Counted from the first letter of the stretch, positions 1-11,465 are shown. The stretch is DNA of 64,000 bases from Stenogyne calaminthoides (GCA_037126765.1 JBBCBC010000035.1:3100001-3164000); one strand, 5' to 3'. Numbers and translations are program-made. Notes: generated by a model from the sequence alone, not told the origin.

Positions 1-136
1 ACAAATGAATGATGTGATAGAGACAGTTGGGTCCCACGAAATACATGGCATTCATTAGACCTTGATTTATAAGTACCACATGAGAATCAATAACAGATAA
101 AGGCATATTTTCCGGTACAACAGTCCTTTTCAAATA

Positions 137-250
137 GTATTAGTTGTTCTGTCGAAAGGTATTAGTTATTCAATTAAAAGGTATTAGTTGGTCAGTATTA
201 ATTATTTTCACCGAAAAGTATTAGTTAGTTTCATTGAACAGTATCAGTTG
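137..250. repeat. Degenerate 22-bp minisatellite in intron 1 of the dioxygenase gene
   Basis: About five units built on GTATTAGTTG followed by a variable tract ending in AAAA/GAAAG, period about 22-23 bp. It lies inside the first intron of the minus-strand dioxygenase gene. The same unit recurs at 43474-43700. Confidence 0.7.
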
Positions 251-265
251 CACATCATTAGTTAC

Positions 266-720
266 CTGAGACTATTGTTGCCACCCGAACCCAACACATC
301 GATCAACGACACGTGGAACGCTTCCGACCACGACAGCTGCTTGAGGCACGTGGCGGACGGCGTCCCCCACCGGTAACTCCCGGCGGAGAAATTCGATCCT
401 TGGTAATCTCTCTTCTCGCGGAACGGCTTCTTGAACAAATTCACTTGTTCTTCCCTCATTTTTCGGAGAAGCTCGGGCGAAATCCCGTGGTTGATCACTT
501 GGAAGAATCCCCACTCCCGAGAAGCTCGAGCTATCTGTTTTTTGCATGCTTCTCTTTCGCGATCTCCGAGGCTTAGCTGGCGGAGATCGATCAACGGGAG
601 GTCGCATTCCGCCACCGCCGTCAGCTCCGGCAGATTCTTTAGGGGCATGTTTGGTAGTTCAGAAAAGAGATTCTTGTATGTTTCTTCGAATGGTGGATCG
701 GGTGAGTCGTCGTCTTCCAT
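266..720 (-). CDS. Gibberellin 2-beta-dioxygenase-like protein, exon 1 (partial gene)
   Basis: The exon encodes about 151 residues from a start codon at 718-720. The family is a cytosolic Fe(II)/2-oxoglutarate dioxygenase that inactivates gibberellins by 2-beta-hydroxylation. The DIOX_N region is clear: LPLID near residue 40, EWGFFQVINHGIS near 70-82, then SYRWGTPSAT and QLSWSEAFHV, a combination I associate with the C20-type GA 2-oxidases (GA2ox7/8 group). The exon ends at a CTCAG/GTAAC donor (GT at 264-265), matching the usual first-intron position of the family. The iron-binding H-x-D...H residues lie in later exons left of the window, so activity cannot be judged. Exon 1 shows no break. 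Naming the exact subclass is inference; another 2OG dioxygenase close to this group is possible. Confidence 0.85.
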
Positions 721-2383
721 TCTTAAAGGCTATAAATAAGAATTACAATTACAATTACAACCATGTTGTATTTTGTATGTACCCCTGTTTTTTTAATTTA
801 ATGATGATATGGATTGATTAATGTAATGAAGAAAGTGACAAGAAGGAAGAGGATAAAAAGCGTGTACATTTGCCTATGTTTCTTGTTTTGTCATCGATGA
901 AAACGTTGTATTATACGCCTTTCAGACAATGTGAGTGTTGAATTACGAGAAGCTTCTTCTAATAAAGAATTGAATAGGTATATTCCTTTTTTCAGGAGGA
1001 CCCATCACTCTATGTAACTTAGTTTCACAACAAATCAATGTGCGAGAATAAATGGAGAAGGAAGCAAATTCAATTGGGGGAGGTAATTTTTTTTTCATTT
1101 TTTTCATTTTTGCTAATGAGTGCAAATCTTCTTATTCTATTTTACATCCTTGTTGTGGGCCTAAAGTATTGACTAAGAAAGTTTAATACATATAACAAAT
1201 AATTTGTTAAGATAATTCACTTCAAAAAAAATTGACGTATAATGACAGAAGCTAAAAGTCACGGCAAACATTTCTATCATTAAAATATTTTTAGCTAGAA
1301 AAGTTATAATAACAGGATTTCTATCATTATAGGTCAATTTTTTTTATAGGGATCAAAACTCCATCACTATTATAATATATATAAATTTAGATTTAAGACA
1401 CACTTTTATGCTCTTGTCCCCCTACAATACTTAAGCAAATATAATTTTCAGAAATTGTTCTAGAAAAGAGGAGGAGGAAAAAACACAGAGACAGAAGATG
1501 CACATGTACATGTCATGTGTTACGCAGCGTGCTTCATACAAGTCTACGACAATACAGCATGTTTGTAAATTGTAACCATAATCTTATAATAATTTCCTCA
1601 AAAAAAAAATCTTATAATAATTTGCTAAAAATTAATCAACAAAAATATCCGGCTTACTTGATTCAGATGCTCCGGAACGTTCACTGACACCACCATCTCG
1701 TTGCCTGTTTCTGCATTTCAATCGCTACCAAAATTAGTAATCAAGTTGCATGGACGTTCACACTTATAATTATACCTATCATGAATTAATATTAGATTAT
1801 TATTTTTATAAGAAATTAAATATATATATATATATAGACTCACATCGTAATTAGGAGATGCAGAGTGGAAAAAGAAATGGGGAGTTTTCGAGAGAAAGAA
1901 AAAGGGTGGCAAACGAATATACTGCGTGTAGGAGTCGTGTCCAGGATGATTGGAAAAGAAAGATATTTATAGAAGAGGAAATGGGCCATTAATTGAAATT
2001 CATTTTATTTTAAATTAATGGGGAAATAAAAATATATATAGTGGGAGTGTAAGGATGGATTGGGAGTCTATGTTAAAAGGTGGGGACACGCGGCTCCTAT
2101 TGCAATCACGAATTAGGATATTCCATTTTGTTTCTCCATCGTAACTTAATTTTGATATTTGAGGAGATCGAGGGACAATGTCTGAGATGCAAGAAAATGA
2201 AGAATCGTCTGCCAATTTTTTAATAAAAAAAAATTTGATCCTTAAAAAAGTGAAGATTGTTTAAGATTCACTTATCAATTTTTAGATGACAAGGTCTTTT
2301 ATGCACCCGGGTGCACCGTGCACTCATAGACAAACTGCAAACAACGATCAATCAATATAGTTAGATATATAGTATATGAATTT
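721..2383. other. Upstream region of the dioxygenase gene; no gene seen
   Basis: This AT-rich stretch is the promoter side of the minus-strand dioxygenase gene. It holds a triple GTAATT-like run just upstream of the start codon (plus strand 741-760), a TA microsatellite around 1819-1837, a short direct duplication of a TCTTATAATAATTT tract at about 1580-1625, and the inverted-repeat element listed separately. Short ORFs here have no recognisable content. I could not place a convincing TATA box or transcription start. Confidence 0.5.
1224..1345. mobile_element. Small MITE-like inverted-repeat element
   Basis: The 27 bases at 1224-1250 and the reverse complement of 1319-1345 agree at 25 positions, both beginning AAAAAAAATTGAC. 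The enclosed unit is about 122 bp and could fold into a hairpin, typical of a MITE. I could not define a target duplication with certainty, so the exact ends may be a few bases further out. It lies about 500 bp upstream of the dioxygenase start codon. Confidence 0.5.
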
Positions 2384-5170
2384 TTATTCAGTCAATAATA
2401 ATTTAAATAAGTCGATAAATTGACTAACATTGTTAGGAATCGTCGTTTGAGAAGCGAGGATTATATCTTGAATATAGCAACACACAAAATGTCCACAATG
2501 GGCATCATCTCGTTGCCTCGGAACCTGTTGATTAGCAATTATAAGCACGTATTATAATTATGATTATTTTCTATTAATTTGATAACTTACTAAATTAAAT
2601 TTACCTTAATATTTGTCCAGCTCACTTTAGACAATTTAGATCTTGAGCCTTGGAAGGCGATTCCGATACATCGTCATCACACTATTATTATTATAATTAA
2701 AAAATAAAAATAGATTAAATATGCATAATTTTAAAAGTAAAACAAATCATTATATTAGAATATTAAAAATGAACTTACGCTTCCATGAATGACGTGAGAT
2801 CAGGGCGATTTGCAGCCACCCCATCCACAGCTGGGTCCATAAAAAATACAATTAATGTATTCATATTTATGGCGACCAACACCCAATGATCCCTATATTA
2901 TATTAAGAATATTAAAATTAACTGCAAATTTAGCATATGTGCAAATATCAAATTATGAATACAAATTTTAACGAAATGTTTATTGTACTCACCCACATTT
3001 GTTGGCCAAAAAATGAGATGTTCTCTCCCAGTATGACTCAGCATATGTTCAACTATCCCCTCCATGCTCTGTGTCCTATCACCCATTAAGCGAGACACTT
3101 GGGGGGAGACGAATGAATACATTCCACATGCTCGGACATCTCTAGAGAGATATACCTCGCCCAAATATCTTTAAACAACATATATACGCTAATTAATATT
3201 TAAAAAGAAAATTAAACTATCTAGAAAGTAAATACTGATAATTAATAAACACATACCTGAGGTAAAAGGTTATGGTGGTTTCACTTAACCACTCGTCGTT
3301 GAAGACTTCAAGCACATGCTCCTGAACGATGTATTCTTCAAAAGAATTCCGATGAAAGTGAGCACTCATCGGAATTGTGAGGGTATCGAAAGCATTGGAC
3401 TCCACCATCGTGCTCACCATAGTTTGTACGGTGTCGTCGTGATCTAAGTCTCCAGGCATTGGATAACCTAGTCTGCGCGCACCAATAGTGGAGTCCCTCG
3501 GTCTTTCCCTCTGACTGTCTACGACACCTCTTGATTTCGCTTTAGCCTTTTGTGGTGATTTTTGTTTAGGCTTTCATGGTGTCGACAGATTCTACAATCA
3601 ATTTGCAACATTATTTAGAACGACAAATAAGATAATAAACTTTAATAACATATATGTTACCTTCATGGTGTGAGAGACCAAGTTGCTCGGCCATTCGATG
3701 AAGTGCCCAACCGTTGTTCCGACTGTGACAGCCTCATCTATTGGTTTCGGCACGGGTGAATCTTCTTCTCCGATTAAGGGTACATCTAGTGTGACCCTCA
3801 CAAAACCCGGAGTGAGGGGACGACCATGAATCATTCCACCGGAGTTATTGTGCAACGTTCATGTGCCAACCAACCGATCGGGATCCTCCAAATAAAGGTA
3901 GCAAAAGGTCGGTGGTTGTTCGCATAAGATATTTAGTTAGAAAATTTTAATACACTAGTCTTTAATTAAAATAAATGCGAGACATGCACATCTGATACCT
4001 GAGAGACGTTTTGAAGTGCCTCAATAAAGTCGTCTCTAGGGTTAGCCGAAAACATAGCATTTTCGACACTATGTTCACAGCTTGCTCCACTCGACGACAT
4101 TTCGTGGCTCGATCTTCTCTCAGACCTCAAATGTTCCACATCTTTAGTCAACTTGACAACCTGTTCCGAAAGTATACCCAACATATTCATGGCTTGAAGA
4201 CCAGGTTGCATCGCTAATGATGTCTTCACACGCTTATATCCCGACACCAGAAGCGGGACGGGATGCTCCTGGCGACCTATAGCCCATCCAAACAGATCAT
4301 CAGGGCCGATAATGCGGATGTCGTCGGGCGTCATGGTCTGAGATAGACGCCCCTGAATCACAAAAACAAAATATTATTATTTAATTATTTGTTTAGAAAT
4401 AATAGTTTGTAATTGAAAGATAAATTAATGAATAGATTACCGCCTTCTTCGATGATACGCTGTGCACTGGAATCATGAATTTGCCCATCTTGAGCCTTTC
4501 GTGTGTTACTTCTCAGCCAAGCCCAAAAATTCTTGGCCATTACTCCAGCTTGCAATAATATTTGCTTCTTTTTTGTGTAGTCGAGCCCTCTGAATGTAGT
4601 CTATACGCATATAACGTAACAATTTAGTAAATTTAGTAATCATACAACAATTTTCAATAAACATATAATTAACATACCGAAAGTTCATCCCATAATCTTT
4701 CCTTCAAAGGAGTCGGGTTAAAGAAATTTAAGCCGATCCTTGGTTATAAAAGACGATAGGGATCACACTCCTGATTGCAGCTCCAAGGTAGAAGGACAAC
4801 GACTCACTCTCTTTTCCTATTGCCTGCCCAAACTCATTGAACGATAACTGCAATAACATAGTATTTAATTAGGTTCAACTTGAGTTCAATCAATATAATT
4901 ATCAATTTCAAACTGTTCAATTGTAATAAAATTACCTGAAGCATTTTCCCCTTGCTACGAGCTCTCTTAATAGAAGACATCGTGACAATACCTCGAGTGT
5001 GCTTCTCCCCGGAGCTGCTAGTGGTGGTGGGAGCATCAATGTCACACTCTCTCAAGTCATCAGGATGCTGTCGATCATGTTCACCATGATCATATGCGCC
5101 ATGATCTCCATCAAAATATCTATCATCATCTCCATCATCTCCGGGATATGGCAAATAACTGTAAAGCAGA
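2384..5170 (-). pseudogene. CACTA second gene: Transposase_24-like region plus Ulp1-like cysteine protease
   Basis: A multi-exon gene read on the minus strand. The N-terminal exon (about 4938-5170) is acidic and ends in a TRGI...M..IKRARSKGK motif. Further exons at about 4735-4850, 4440-4600 and 4000-4361 carry a Transposase_24-like region with a coiled-coil stretch (EQVVKLTKDVEHL), and exons at about 3665-3855 and 3260-3590 hold the linker. The C-terminal exons form a Peptidase_C48 domain with His in DHW (codon 2886-2888), Asp in MDP (2835-2837) and Cys in HCG (2495-2497); the last exon is 2384-2524. The family removes SUMO-like modifiers; its role in transposition is not established. With the best splice sites (donor at 2992, acceptor at 2893) the frames on the two sides differ by one base, and there is a stop near 4733, so this copy is probably dead. 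Confidence 0.7.
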
Positions 5171-5289
5171 AAAAACAACATTTAATAAACAAAAAACAAA
5201 CAATATTCAATAAAGCAGAAGACACAACGTTTAATAAAGCAGAAGAAATAACATTTAATAAAGCAGAAGAAACAACATTCAATAAAGTA
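5161..5289. repeat. 24-bp tandem repeat between the two CACTA genes
   Basis: About five units resembling AATAAAGCAGAAGAAACAAC follow one another. Because the period is a multiple of three, the minus strand shows an eight-residue repeat (SALLNVVS-like) that is an artefact of the repeat rather than a gene. It lies between the end of the transposase and the start of the protease gene. Confidence 0.65.
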
Positions 5290-5321
5290 GTAAATTTCTT
5301 TTTAGCACTTGTTTTTCTTTT

Positions 5322-5978
5322 TCATTTTTTGGTTGACTTTTCTCGTTCATGATCATAAATGTTAACAAGATCCGGATTGCTATATTCATCCTCATCTCTA
5401 ATTATTCTCTGGTATGGTCGTGGATTTGTAGGATCATCGAAAGATGGTACAGAATGAGTGAAGTTCTGAAAAGGATCATCAATTGTGTCAACATCTTCAT
5501 AGTCATGGTCGCTAATCTGGAAACTATTGTTAAATTTGTTTGACAGAACCACAATAGACCATTTCTTATTAACTGGGTCGGGGACATAAAAAATTTGTTG
5601 AGCTTGACTGGCCATTATGTAAGGGTCATCTTTGTATCCCACACTCTTCAAATCAACGCGTACGAACCCAGAACTTTCAACTTGGACCCCGTTAGGGATC
5701 CTCACCCAACTACACTCGAAGATTGGTTGGCGGTGAACAACATAGTCGAGTTCCCAAATGTTGACAATCTTTCCAAAGTAAGTAGTATTTGATTGATCCC
5801 CTGCAGTTGCAGTAATGGACACTCCACTATTCTGCATTGTACTTGTGGCATCATGATCTCTGGTATAAAATATGTATCCATTGCTAAGATAACACTTGTA
5901 TGAATACACATGTCTATCAGGCATTCTGGATAACCACTTAACTCTTTCATTCACTGATTCTTTATCTTGTGACAACAT
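5322..5978 (-). pseudogene. CACTA transposase, C-terminal DUF4216 part
   Basis: The reading frame contains the DUF4216 signature: GKIVNIWELDY, then a CSWV segment, VRVDLKSVGYKDDPYIMASQAQQIFYV and DPVNKKW, followed by an acidic tail. DUF4216 is the C-terminal module of many plant CACTA transposases. Coding similarity continues upstream towards 6200, but at least two in-frame stops (near 6031 and 6199) separate it from the DUF4218 part, so this is a fragment of one broken transposase gene rather than a separate protein. Confidence 0.75.
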
Positions 5979-6201
5979 ATTTACTACATAACCATTGAAC
6001 CAGTCAACAAACGTGCAATTGAGCTCAACATCAATTCATGATCTATCTCTGGTGGGATTTCTCTCAGCAAGTGATTGCATGTGCAGGTCAATAAAAGGAA
6101 GCACGTCAACCGTGTTGTGAAGTACGCACAAGTGCATCCATGTTAGTTCCTCCATACTAACACTTACAGGTTGACCACCAATAATGTCTTCACCATCCAT
6201 C

Positions 6202-7089
6202 TTATTGGTATACCGGGTAACTGGAAGTCCAATTGCATCGACATTCGGGGAAAAATTTAGACCAGTACTCGACTGCTTCTTCTATTAAATAGCGTTTTGC
6301 AATGCATCCCTCCGGTCTGGACATATTCATCACATATCCTTTGAGCACTTTCATATATCTCTCTACACCATACATCCATCGCATACGAGCAGGACCACAC
6401 ATCCTTGTCTCGTGTACCAAATGAACTATTAGGTGAACCATTATATCAAAAAATGATAGAGGGAAATACATCTCAAGCTCACAGAGCGTCCCCACAGTCT
6501 GCCTCTGAAAACCAAGCAACTTTCTAGGATCTATGACCTTGCTACTCATTGCCTTGAAGAACCAACATAACTTTGTTATGGTTATGCGCACATTTTCAGG
6601 CAAGATAGAACGTATTGCAATGGGCAAGAAAGTCTTCATGATGACATGATAGTCATGCAATTTCAAATTCATCAGTCTCACGCCATCATCTGATACAAGT
6701 CTCTGTATGTTGGACGAATAACCCTCTGGTACTTTCACATCTTTTAGCGTCTGAAGTAACTCTTTTCTCTCATTGTTGGACAAGGTGTGTGCAGCAGGAG
6801 GTAAGAACGGTTTACCCCTTTCTCTAGGCACAAGTTTTAGTTCTGCTCTTATTCCCATATCAATCATATCCATTCTTGCATTGTAACTATCCTTGGACTT
6901 CTTATCAGCTAGCAGAGTATTGAGCAAGCTGGCACAAACATTCTTCTCAACATGCATTAGATCAATGAAGTGTCTAACATATAACTCTTTCCAATAGGGC
7001 AATTGAATGAAAATTGATTCCTTCTTCCAACCCCTAGTGGGGACACTCTTTGTGAAGCTCTTTCCGTATTGTGTGTCGATATTCTTCAT
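6202..7089 (-). pseudogene. CACTA transposase, DUF4218 part
   Basis: A 295-codon open segment. It starts in the last part of the Transposase_21 region (HFIDLMHVEKNV, SKDSYNARMDM) and carries the DUF4218 signature (KLHDYHVIMKTFLPIAIR near residues 145-162, MYFPLSFFDIMVHL near 207-220, RYMKVLKGYV near 243-252). The upstream Transposase_21 part lies in a different frame, with a frameshift close to 7085. The function is DNA transposition of the CACTA element in the nucleus; this copy is interrupted and should be inactive. Confidence 0.8.
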
Positions 7090-7189
7090 TCAATACATCC
7101 GAGCCTGACAATAAATGTGGTGCTTCACCTGTCTCGATTGTGCCATTTAATGCATCGGCCATTGTTCTATACTTATGCGTTGGGTCCAA

Positions 7190-8086
7190 CTACCTCCTAT
7201 GTCCCATATAAATGGTCTTCCAACAATGACTCAAGCGAATGTGATGTGTCTTCTTGGTACAACAAGGACATGCATCGGCCCCTTTCACACTATATCCAGA
7301 TAGATTCCTGTAATCGGGAAAGTCATTGATTGTTCCAAACAGCATGGCCTTCAACTTGAAATTCTCCTTTCTACAAGCATCATACACATCGACACCCTCA
7401 TCCCATAGAAGTTTCAAGTCCTCTATCAAAGGAGCCAGATATACATCTATGCCGTTACCAGGTTGTTTGGGTCCTGATATCAACATAGATAACATCATGT
7501 AAGTGCGCTTAATACACAACTCGGGTGAAAGGTTATAAACTAACAGAATCACTGGCCACGTACTGTGATTGGTACTTTGGATACTGAACGGATTCATTCC
7601 GTCAGTTGAGAGTGCAAGATGCAAGTGTCGTGGTTCGTTGCCAAATTCTGGATGCCTGACATCGAATATCTTCCACTGGGGTGAATCAGCAGGGTGTCTT
7701 AGCATTCCATTTTTGATCTTATCATCATGATGCAAAGTTAAATTTCTAGCATCCACAGCGCTACTGTACATTCTCCTGAATCTTGGTATTATTGGAAAGT
7801 ACCACATCACCTTCGCGGGATATTTCTTTTTCTTATATCGCTTATCCCCACACTTGGGACATTCATCGAGGTCTGCATACTCCTTCCGAAATAAGATACA
7901 ATCACCCGGACAAGCATGAATTTTCTGATGTGTTAACCCAATGGACTTGAGCATCTGTTTAGAATCATAGGCTCTCGTAGGCAGTACATTTCCATTAGGC
8001 AATAGACCACTAACTGCTTCCAGCAAACTTGTGAAGCATGCATCAGACAACTGTTTAGCTGCTTTTAGGTTGAACAATATCAACAC
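7190..8086 (-). pseudogene. CACTA transposase, Transposase_21 (Tnp2) catalytic part
   Basis: A 298-codon open segment with the hallmarks of Transposase_21: a CPGDCILFRKEY then CPKCGDKRY zinc-ribbon-like pair near residues 59-83, RHLHLALSTDGMNPF near 154-168 with a conserved acidic residue, GPKQPGNGIDVYLAPLIEDL near 205-224 with a second one, and CPCC near 274. The usual N-terminal transposase-associated domain is absent and sequence similarity stops near 8090. A stop codon at 7190 and a later frameshift separate this part from the DUF4218 segment. Confidence 0.82.
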
Positions 8087-9865
8087 AGCTGATAGTTTTG
8101 TTGCCTTCTTACACCCGGGTCAAAGGCTCCTCACATCCACAATATTAAATCTTTATTGATTCAAAAATTAGAGTTTTTATTTTTTAGATGTAGATCTGGG
8201 TTTTGACATGATGCAGAAGCAGGATGGTATTATTGCAAAAGAGATGGATATTATTACAAATTTGAAGATGGGAATTGTGTTCTTCTTCAGTCCAATTAGA
8301 TATTAGCTTAAAATTTAGGTTCATTTTTAAAAAGAATGTTTCTATGAAATTTTAAATTTTAGATTTTATTTATGGCTAAGTTGGATGTGTAATTAAATTA
8401 ATAATTTTATTTTGTATATTGCAGGAGTGTTAAGGTAAATAATTTGAGTTCTAAATTAGTTATGAATGTTTATTGAAATTATTTAATTTAATTATATTTT
8501 TATTTGGTTATGAATGTTTATTGCAATTGTGTAATTAAATCAATGATTTTGTTTTGTATATTGCAGGGAGTACTAAGGTAAATAATTTGAGTTTTATATT
8601 AATGTGTAATTAAATTAATAATTTGGTGTTTTGTATAATGCAGGGGTATTGAGGTCAGTAATTTAAGTTTTGAATTGGTTATAAATGTTTATTGAAATTT
8701 TTTAATTTAATTTAAATCACTATAAGGAGGTTATTCCTAAATAGTGTTTATGTATAAATATATATTCTTTTCATAGCAAAATAATATTCAGGATAGTATA
8801 TGTTATACTCTATGTATGTAAATTCGTTAACAAATTCATGTAGTAACTAATTAATATGAGTTTGTCTAAAATAAATACATGCACTTTGATAGTATATAAA
8901 ATACATGTATGAATCAATCATGTACCTAAGAACTAAACAATATTTATCTTGACAGACAAGTAATAGTTATTGAAGGATGTAGTGGCAAATCAAAAATTAG
9001 GATATTGTCACAATCAATCATAAATAGAAAATTTAGGCTATCTCAAACCTATTGTAATGATATTTTTTTTTTTATAAATAATGTCATTTATTCTTATATG
9101 GAAGCATAAATCTTTAAAGCGGGACCAAAACAAGACTTATTACAATATGTAGTTTATTTCTAAATATAACTAGTACCGAGTCGCGACCGTGATATTTTAT
9201 TGCTTTATAGAGTTTATTCTTATAATAGGGTTTTTTACTGTAGTAATACAATTTTTTTTATATATTAACACATTAGTGTTCATATAGTAACACAAATTTT
9301 CAATATCTTACATATGTTACCATATGTATATGTTACTATATAGGCATGTATGTGTTATTTTAATTATATATTAACACACAAATATCCATATATAATACAT
9401 ACTTGTCACTATAGTATCACAGAACTACAACCGTGATTTTTCTATTTGTTTTATGTGATTTTTTTTGGAAGAACCGATTGACCTAATTTGTGTAATGATC
9501 CGCAAATTTTTACTCTTCTTTAAACGTATTAAAATTGCTCATACAGTATTGCATAGGAGTTTACCTCATTTAATAGTGCTTTGAAATTTTAGATGTATAA
9601 AACGAAAAAAAAAAATCCTCAAAAAAAATAAAAAAAAATCCTAATGGGTGGATATTTGTAGTCACTCTCCCTTTGAAAGAAAGAAATATTTACAACTTCA
9701 TTAACTAAACTTGTTAAAATAGAATATTGTACTTCCTCGTTTAATATAAGTTATATTGTATATACATTAATATTAATAAAATACAATACAATATCGAAAT
9801 GCAAACGTAACATGTCATTTTCCTTTTCAAGCATTAAATTGATGTTCCATCATACATCCACTTTC
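8087..9865. other. AT-rich spacer between the two CACTA elements
   Basis: No gene was recognised. The left part (8190-8720) has the look of plant intron DNA with splice-like sites on the plus strand; the array at 8411-8660 is listed separately. From 8720 to 9865 the sequence is simple AT-rich DNA with short runs of A and T and no long ORF, no clear terminal repeat and no RNA gene that I can see. Confidence 0.5.
8411..8660 (+). repeat. Three splice-like micro-exon units in partial tandem
   Basis: Three short blocks, GAGTGTTAAG (8425-8434), GGAGTACTAAG (8567-8577) and GGGTATTGAG (8644-8653), are each preceded by a TTGTATA..TGCAG acceptor-like tract and followed by GTAAAT or GTCAGT donor-like sequence and ATAATTTGAG. 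Shared flanking text (TTATGAATGTTTATTG) shows they arose by duplication. They could be duplicated intron/micro-exon remnants of a lost gene. Confidence 0.45.
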
Positions 9866-9891
9866 AACCGCTACAATAAAGCGGTGTTTAA

Positions 9892-10165
9892 CGACGGATA
9901 TTTTTACCGTCGCTAATTGCGACGGATTTAGCGACGGAAATGGTCAAATCCACCATTATTAGCGACGGAAGAGCAAACCGTCGCTAAGTGCGACGGTTAA
10001 TTCGAATCGCCGGTTTTAGCGACGATCTTAGCTACGGAACTTTGAAATCTGTTGCTAAATGGTGTAGAAAACGAAGAGCCCCGCCCGTTTGGCACTACTG
10101 TCATTAATTGGGCCCCCTTTATTGACGAATTTAGCGACGGATATGTGGAATCCGTCGCTAAATCC
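9892..10165. repeat. Left subterminal repeats of CACTA-2
   Basis: About ten copies, in both orientations, of a 10-bp motif TAGCGACGGA or close variants. Such arrays are the transposase-binding region in En/Spm-type elements; binding here is inferred from family knowledge. Confidence 0.8.
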
Positions 10166-10170
10166 AATAT

Positions 10171-10178
10171 TATAAATA
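10171..10178 (+). promoter_or_regulatory. TATA box of the CACTA-2 gene
   Basis: TATAAATA lies just inside the left subterminal repeats, about 100 bp before a donor-like site (GT at 10275-10276) and an acceptor-like site at 10364-10365 that leads directly to the ATG at 10366. This fits a promoter, a 5' leader and a leader intron. Confidence 0.5.
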
Positions 10179-10365
10179 CCCCCGTGGCCAGCACAATATT
10201 CAATTAATTTCGTCAAAAAAGAACTAGTTGTGTACGCGAACGAGTCAATTTCATTTGTAATCTTCGATATAACGGTAAATACTTTAATTTTTATCCGTTT
10301 ATTTATTTATAATTAGTAGTATTATATATACTTTAATTAATTTATAAATTTCATATTTTATTTAG

Positions 10366-11465
10366 ATGAGTGCTGAAGATGGAAATAATGTCCCAGCTTC
10401 ATCCCGTTTGCCTATCAATCTCTTCAATGGAGAGTAAGTGTTGTTTTTTTGTTTAATAATATAATTAATTTAATATTAATTATTAATTATGTATTTATTT
10501 TTTAATGTGTTAGTATTGTACCCGGTCACGAGGCTGCCTCTATAGCCAAACGCAACATCATGTATGTGGGAATTGTTGTCAACGCTCAAAATTGGAAATA
10601 CCTGCCAACTGACCGCCGTCAGATGTATTTCGAGGAGTTTACGGTATAAAATTTAATTTATATTTTATTTTAATATATATTGATTACAATTAATTAATTT
10701 GTCGTATTATATTCGAAATATAGAAACAAACTATGTGGAGTCCCGATCTCGAGACCAATGAAGTTTACAAGGCATTTTGTAAGCTCAACGACTGTACCAT
10801 GACATGATGCACGGGTGGCATAGACAGTGGAGGGATGAAGGGTTGAACTTATTAGAAGAACTTGGGTCGGAAGTATGGGACTCAATGGAGAAAGACGTGA
10901 CTACTTCGGACACCTGCAAGAAGTCGTTGAAGTAGGATATAAGGGGTTCCCTGAGAAGACTGTTGTGTTGTTCAAGTGTGATTGGTATGATCCATCTGCT
11001 TCAGGAACAAGGATTCATCCTGAATACAAATTGGTCGATGTTCATAGAAGAAGAAAAAATCCGGGGTATGATCTGTTTGTGTTTGCTGCTCAGGTATCCC
11101 AAGTATACTACTGCACGTATCCAGGTTCGAGAGTAAATAATGAATGGATGGATGTTTGCAAAGTAAAGGCGAGATCACTAGTGCAAGTTCCTAAAACGGA
11201 TTCAACTGTCGCGGTCGACGACACTCCGTTCCAAACGGAACAAGTTGATGCTCAAATTGAAGTGCATACAGGAGATTTCAATCTTTTCGTAGACTTAACA
11301 GCTGCAAATCCAGATTTGATAGAGATTGACAGCGGCGGGGAGGATAACGAGTATGATGAAGATGAGGATGTGAATGCGAATGAAGATTGTGAGGAAGAGG
11401 AGTATGAAGAGGAGGAGGAGGAGGACGACGAGGATGATGATAATACAGATGGGGGCAACGAATGA
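10366..11465 (+). CDS. CACTA-2 gene: small spliced ORF plus DUF4216 domain with acidic tail
   Basis: Exon 1 (10366-10433) and exon 2 (10514-10643) join in frame at GT/AG sites and encode 66 residues including NWKYLPTDRRQMYFEEF. Exon 3 (from 10724) continues in frame until a stop near 10804. A second open segment, 10875-11465, encodes a DUF4216 module (VEVGYKGFPEKTVVLFKCDW, YKLVDV, AAQVSQVYYCTYPG, VCKVKAR) followed by a tail of about 50 residues that is almost entirely Asp and Glu. DUF4216 is normally the end of a CACTA transposase; here no Transposase_21 region precedes it. It may be an internally deleted transposase gene or a retained accessory protein. How the two parts are linked is unclear, and the break at 10804 may be a mutation or an unrecognised intron. 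Confidence 0.55.

Larger units (their letters stand above)
2384..8086 (-). mobile_element. Decayed CACTA (En/Spm-type) transposon, coding part
   Basis: Two gene regions lie head-to-tail on the minus strand: a transposase (8086 down to about 5320) and a second gene with Transposase_24-like and Ulp1-like domains (about 5170 down to 2384). This order is that of protein-coding plant CACTA elements. I did not find convincing CACTA terminal repeats on either side, and the N-terminal transposase-associated domain is missing, so the right end is probably truncated near 8087-8110. Several stops and frameshifts show it is not functional. The boundaries given are those of recognisable coding sequence only. 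Confidence 0.75.

Noticed and set aside
313..821. Plus-strand ORFs over the dioxygenase exon
   Set aside because: They are shadows of the minus-strand exon, whose frame has family motifs and a fitting splice donor.
2302..8118. CACCCGGGT words near both sides of the decayed CACTA element (about 2305 and 8107) as terminal repeats
   Set aside because: Only nine bases agree, they are not of CACTA type, and no target duplication or longer match accompanies them.
8905..9420. Runs of TATTAACACA/TGTTACTATA as a satellite
   Set aside because: The words recur loosely in AT-rich DNA without a fixed period.
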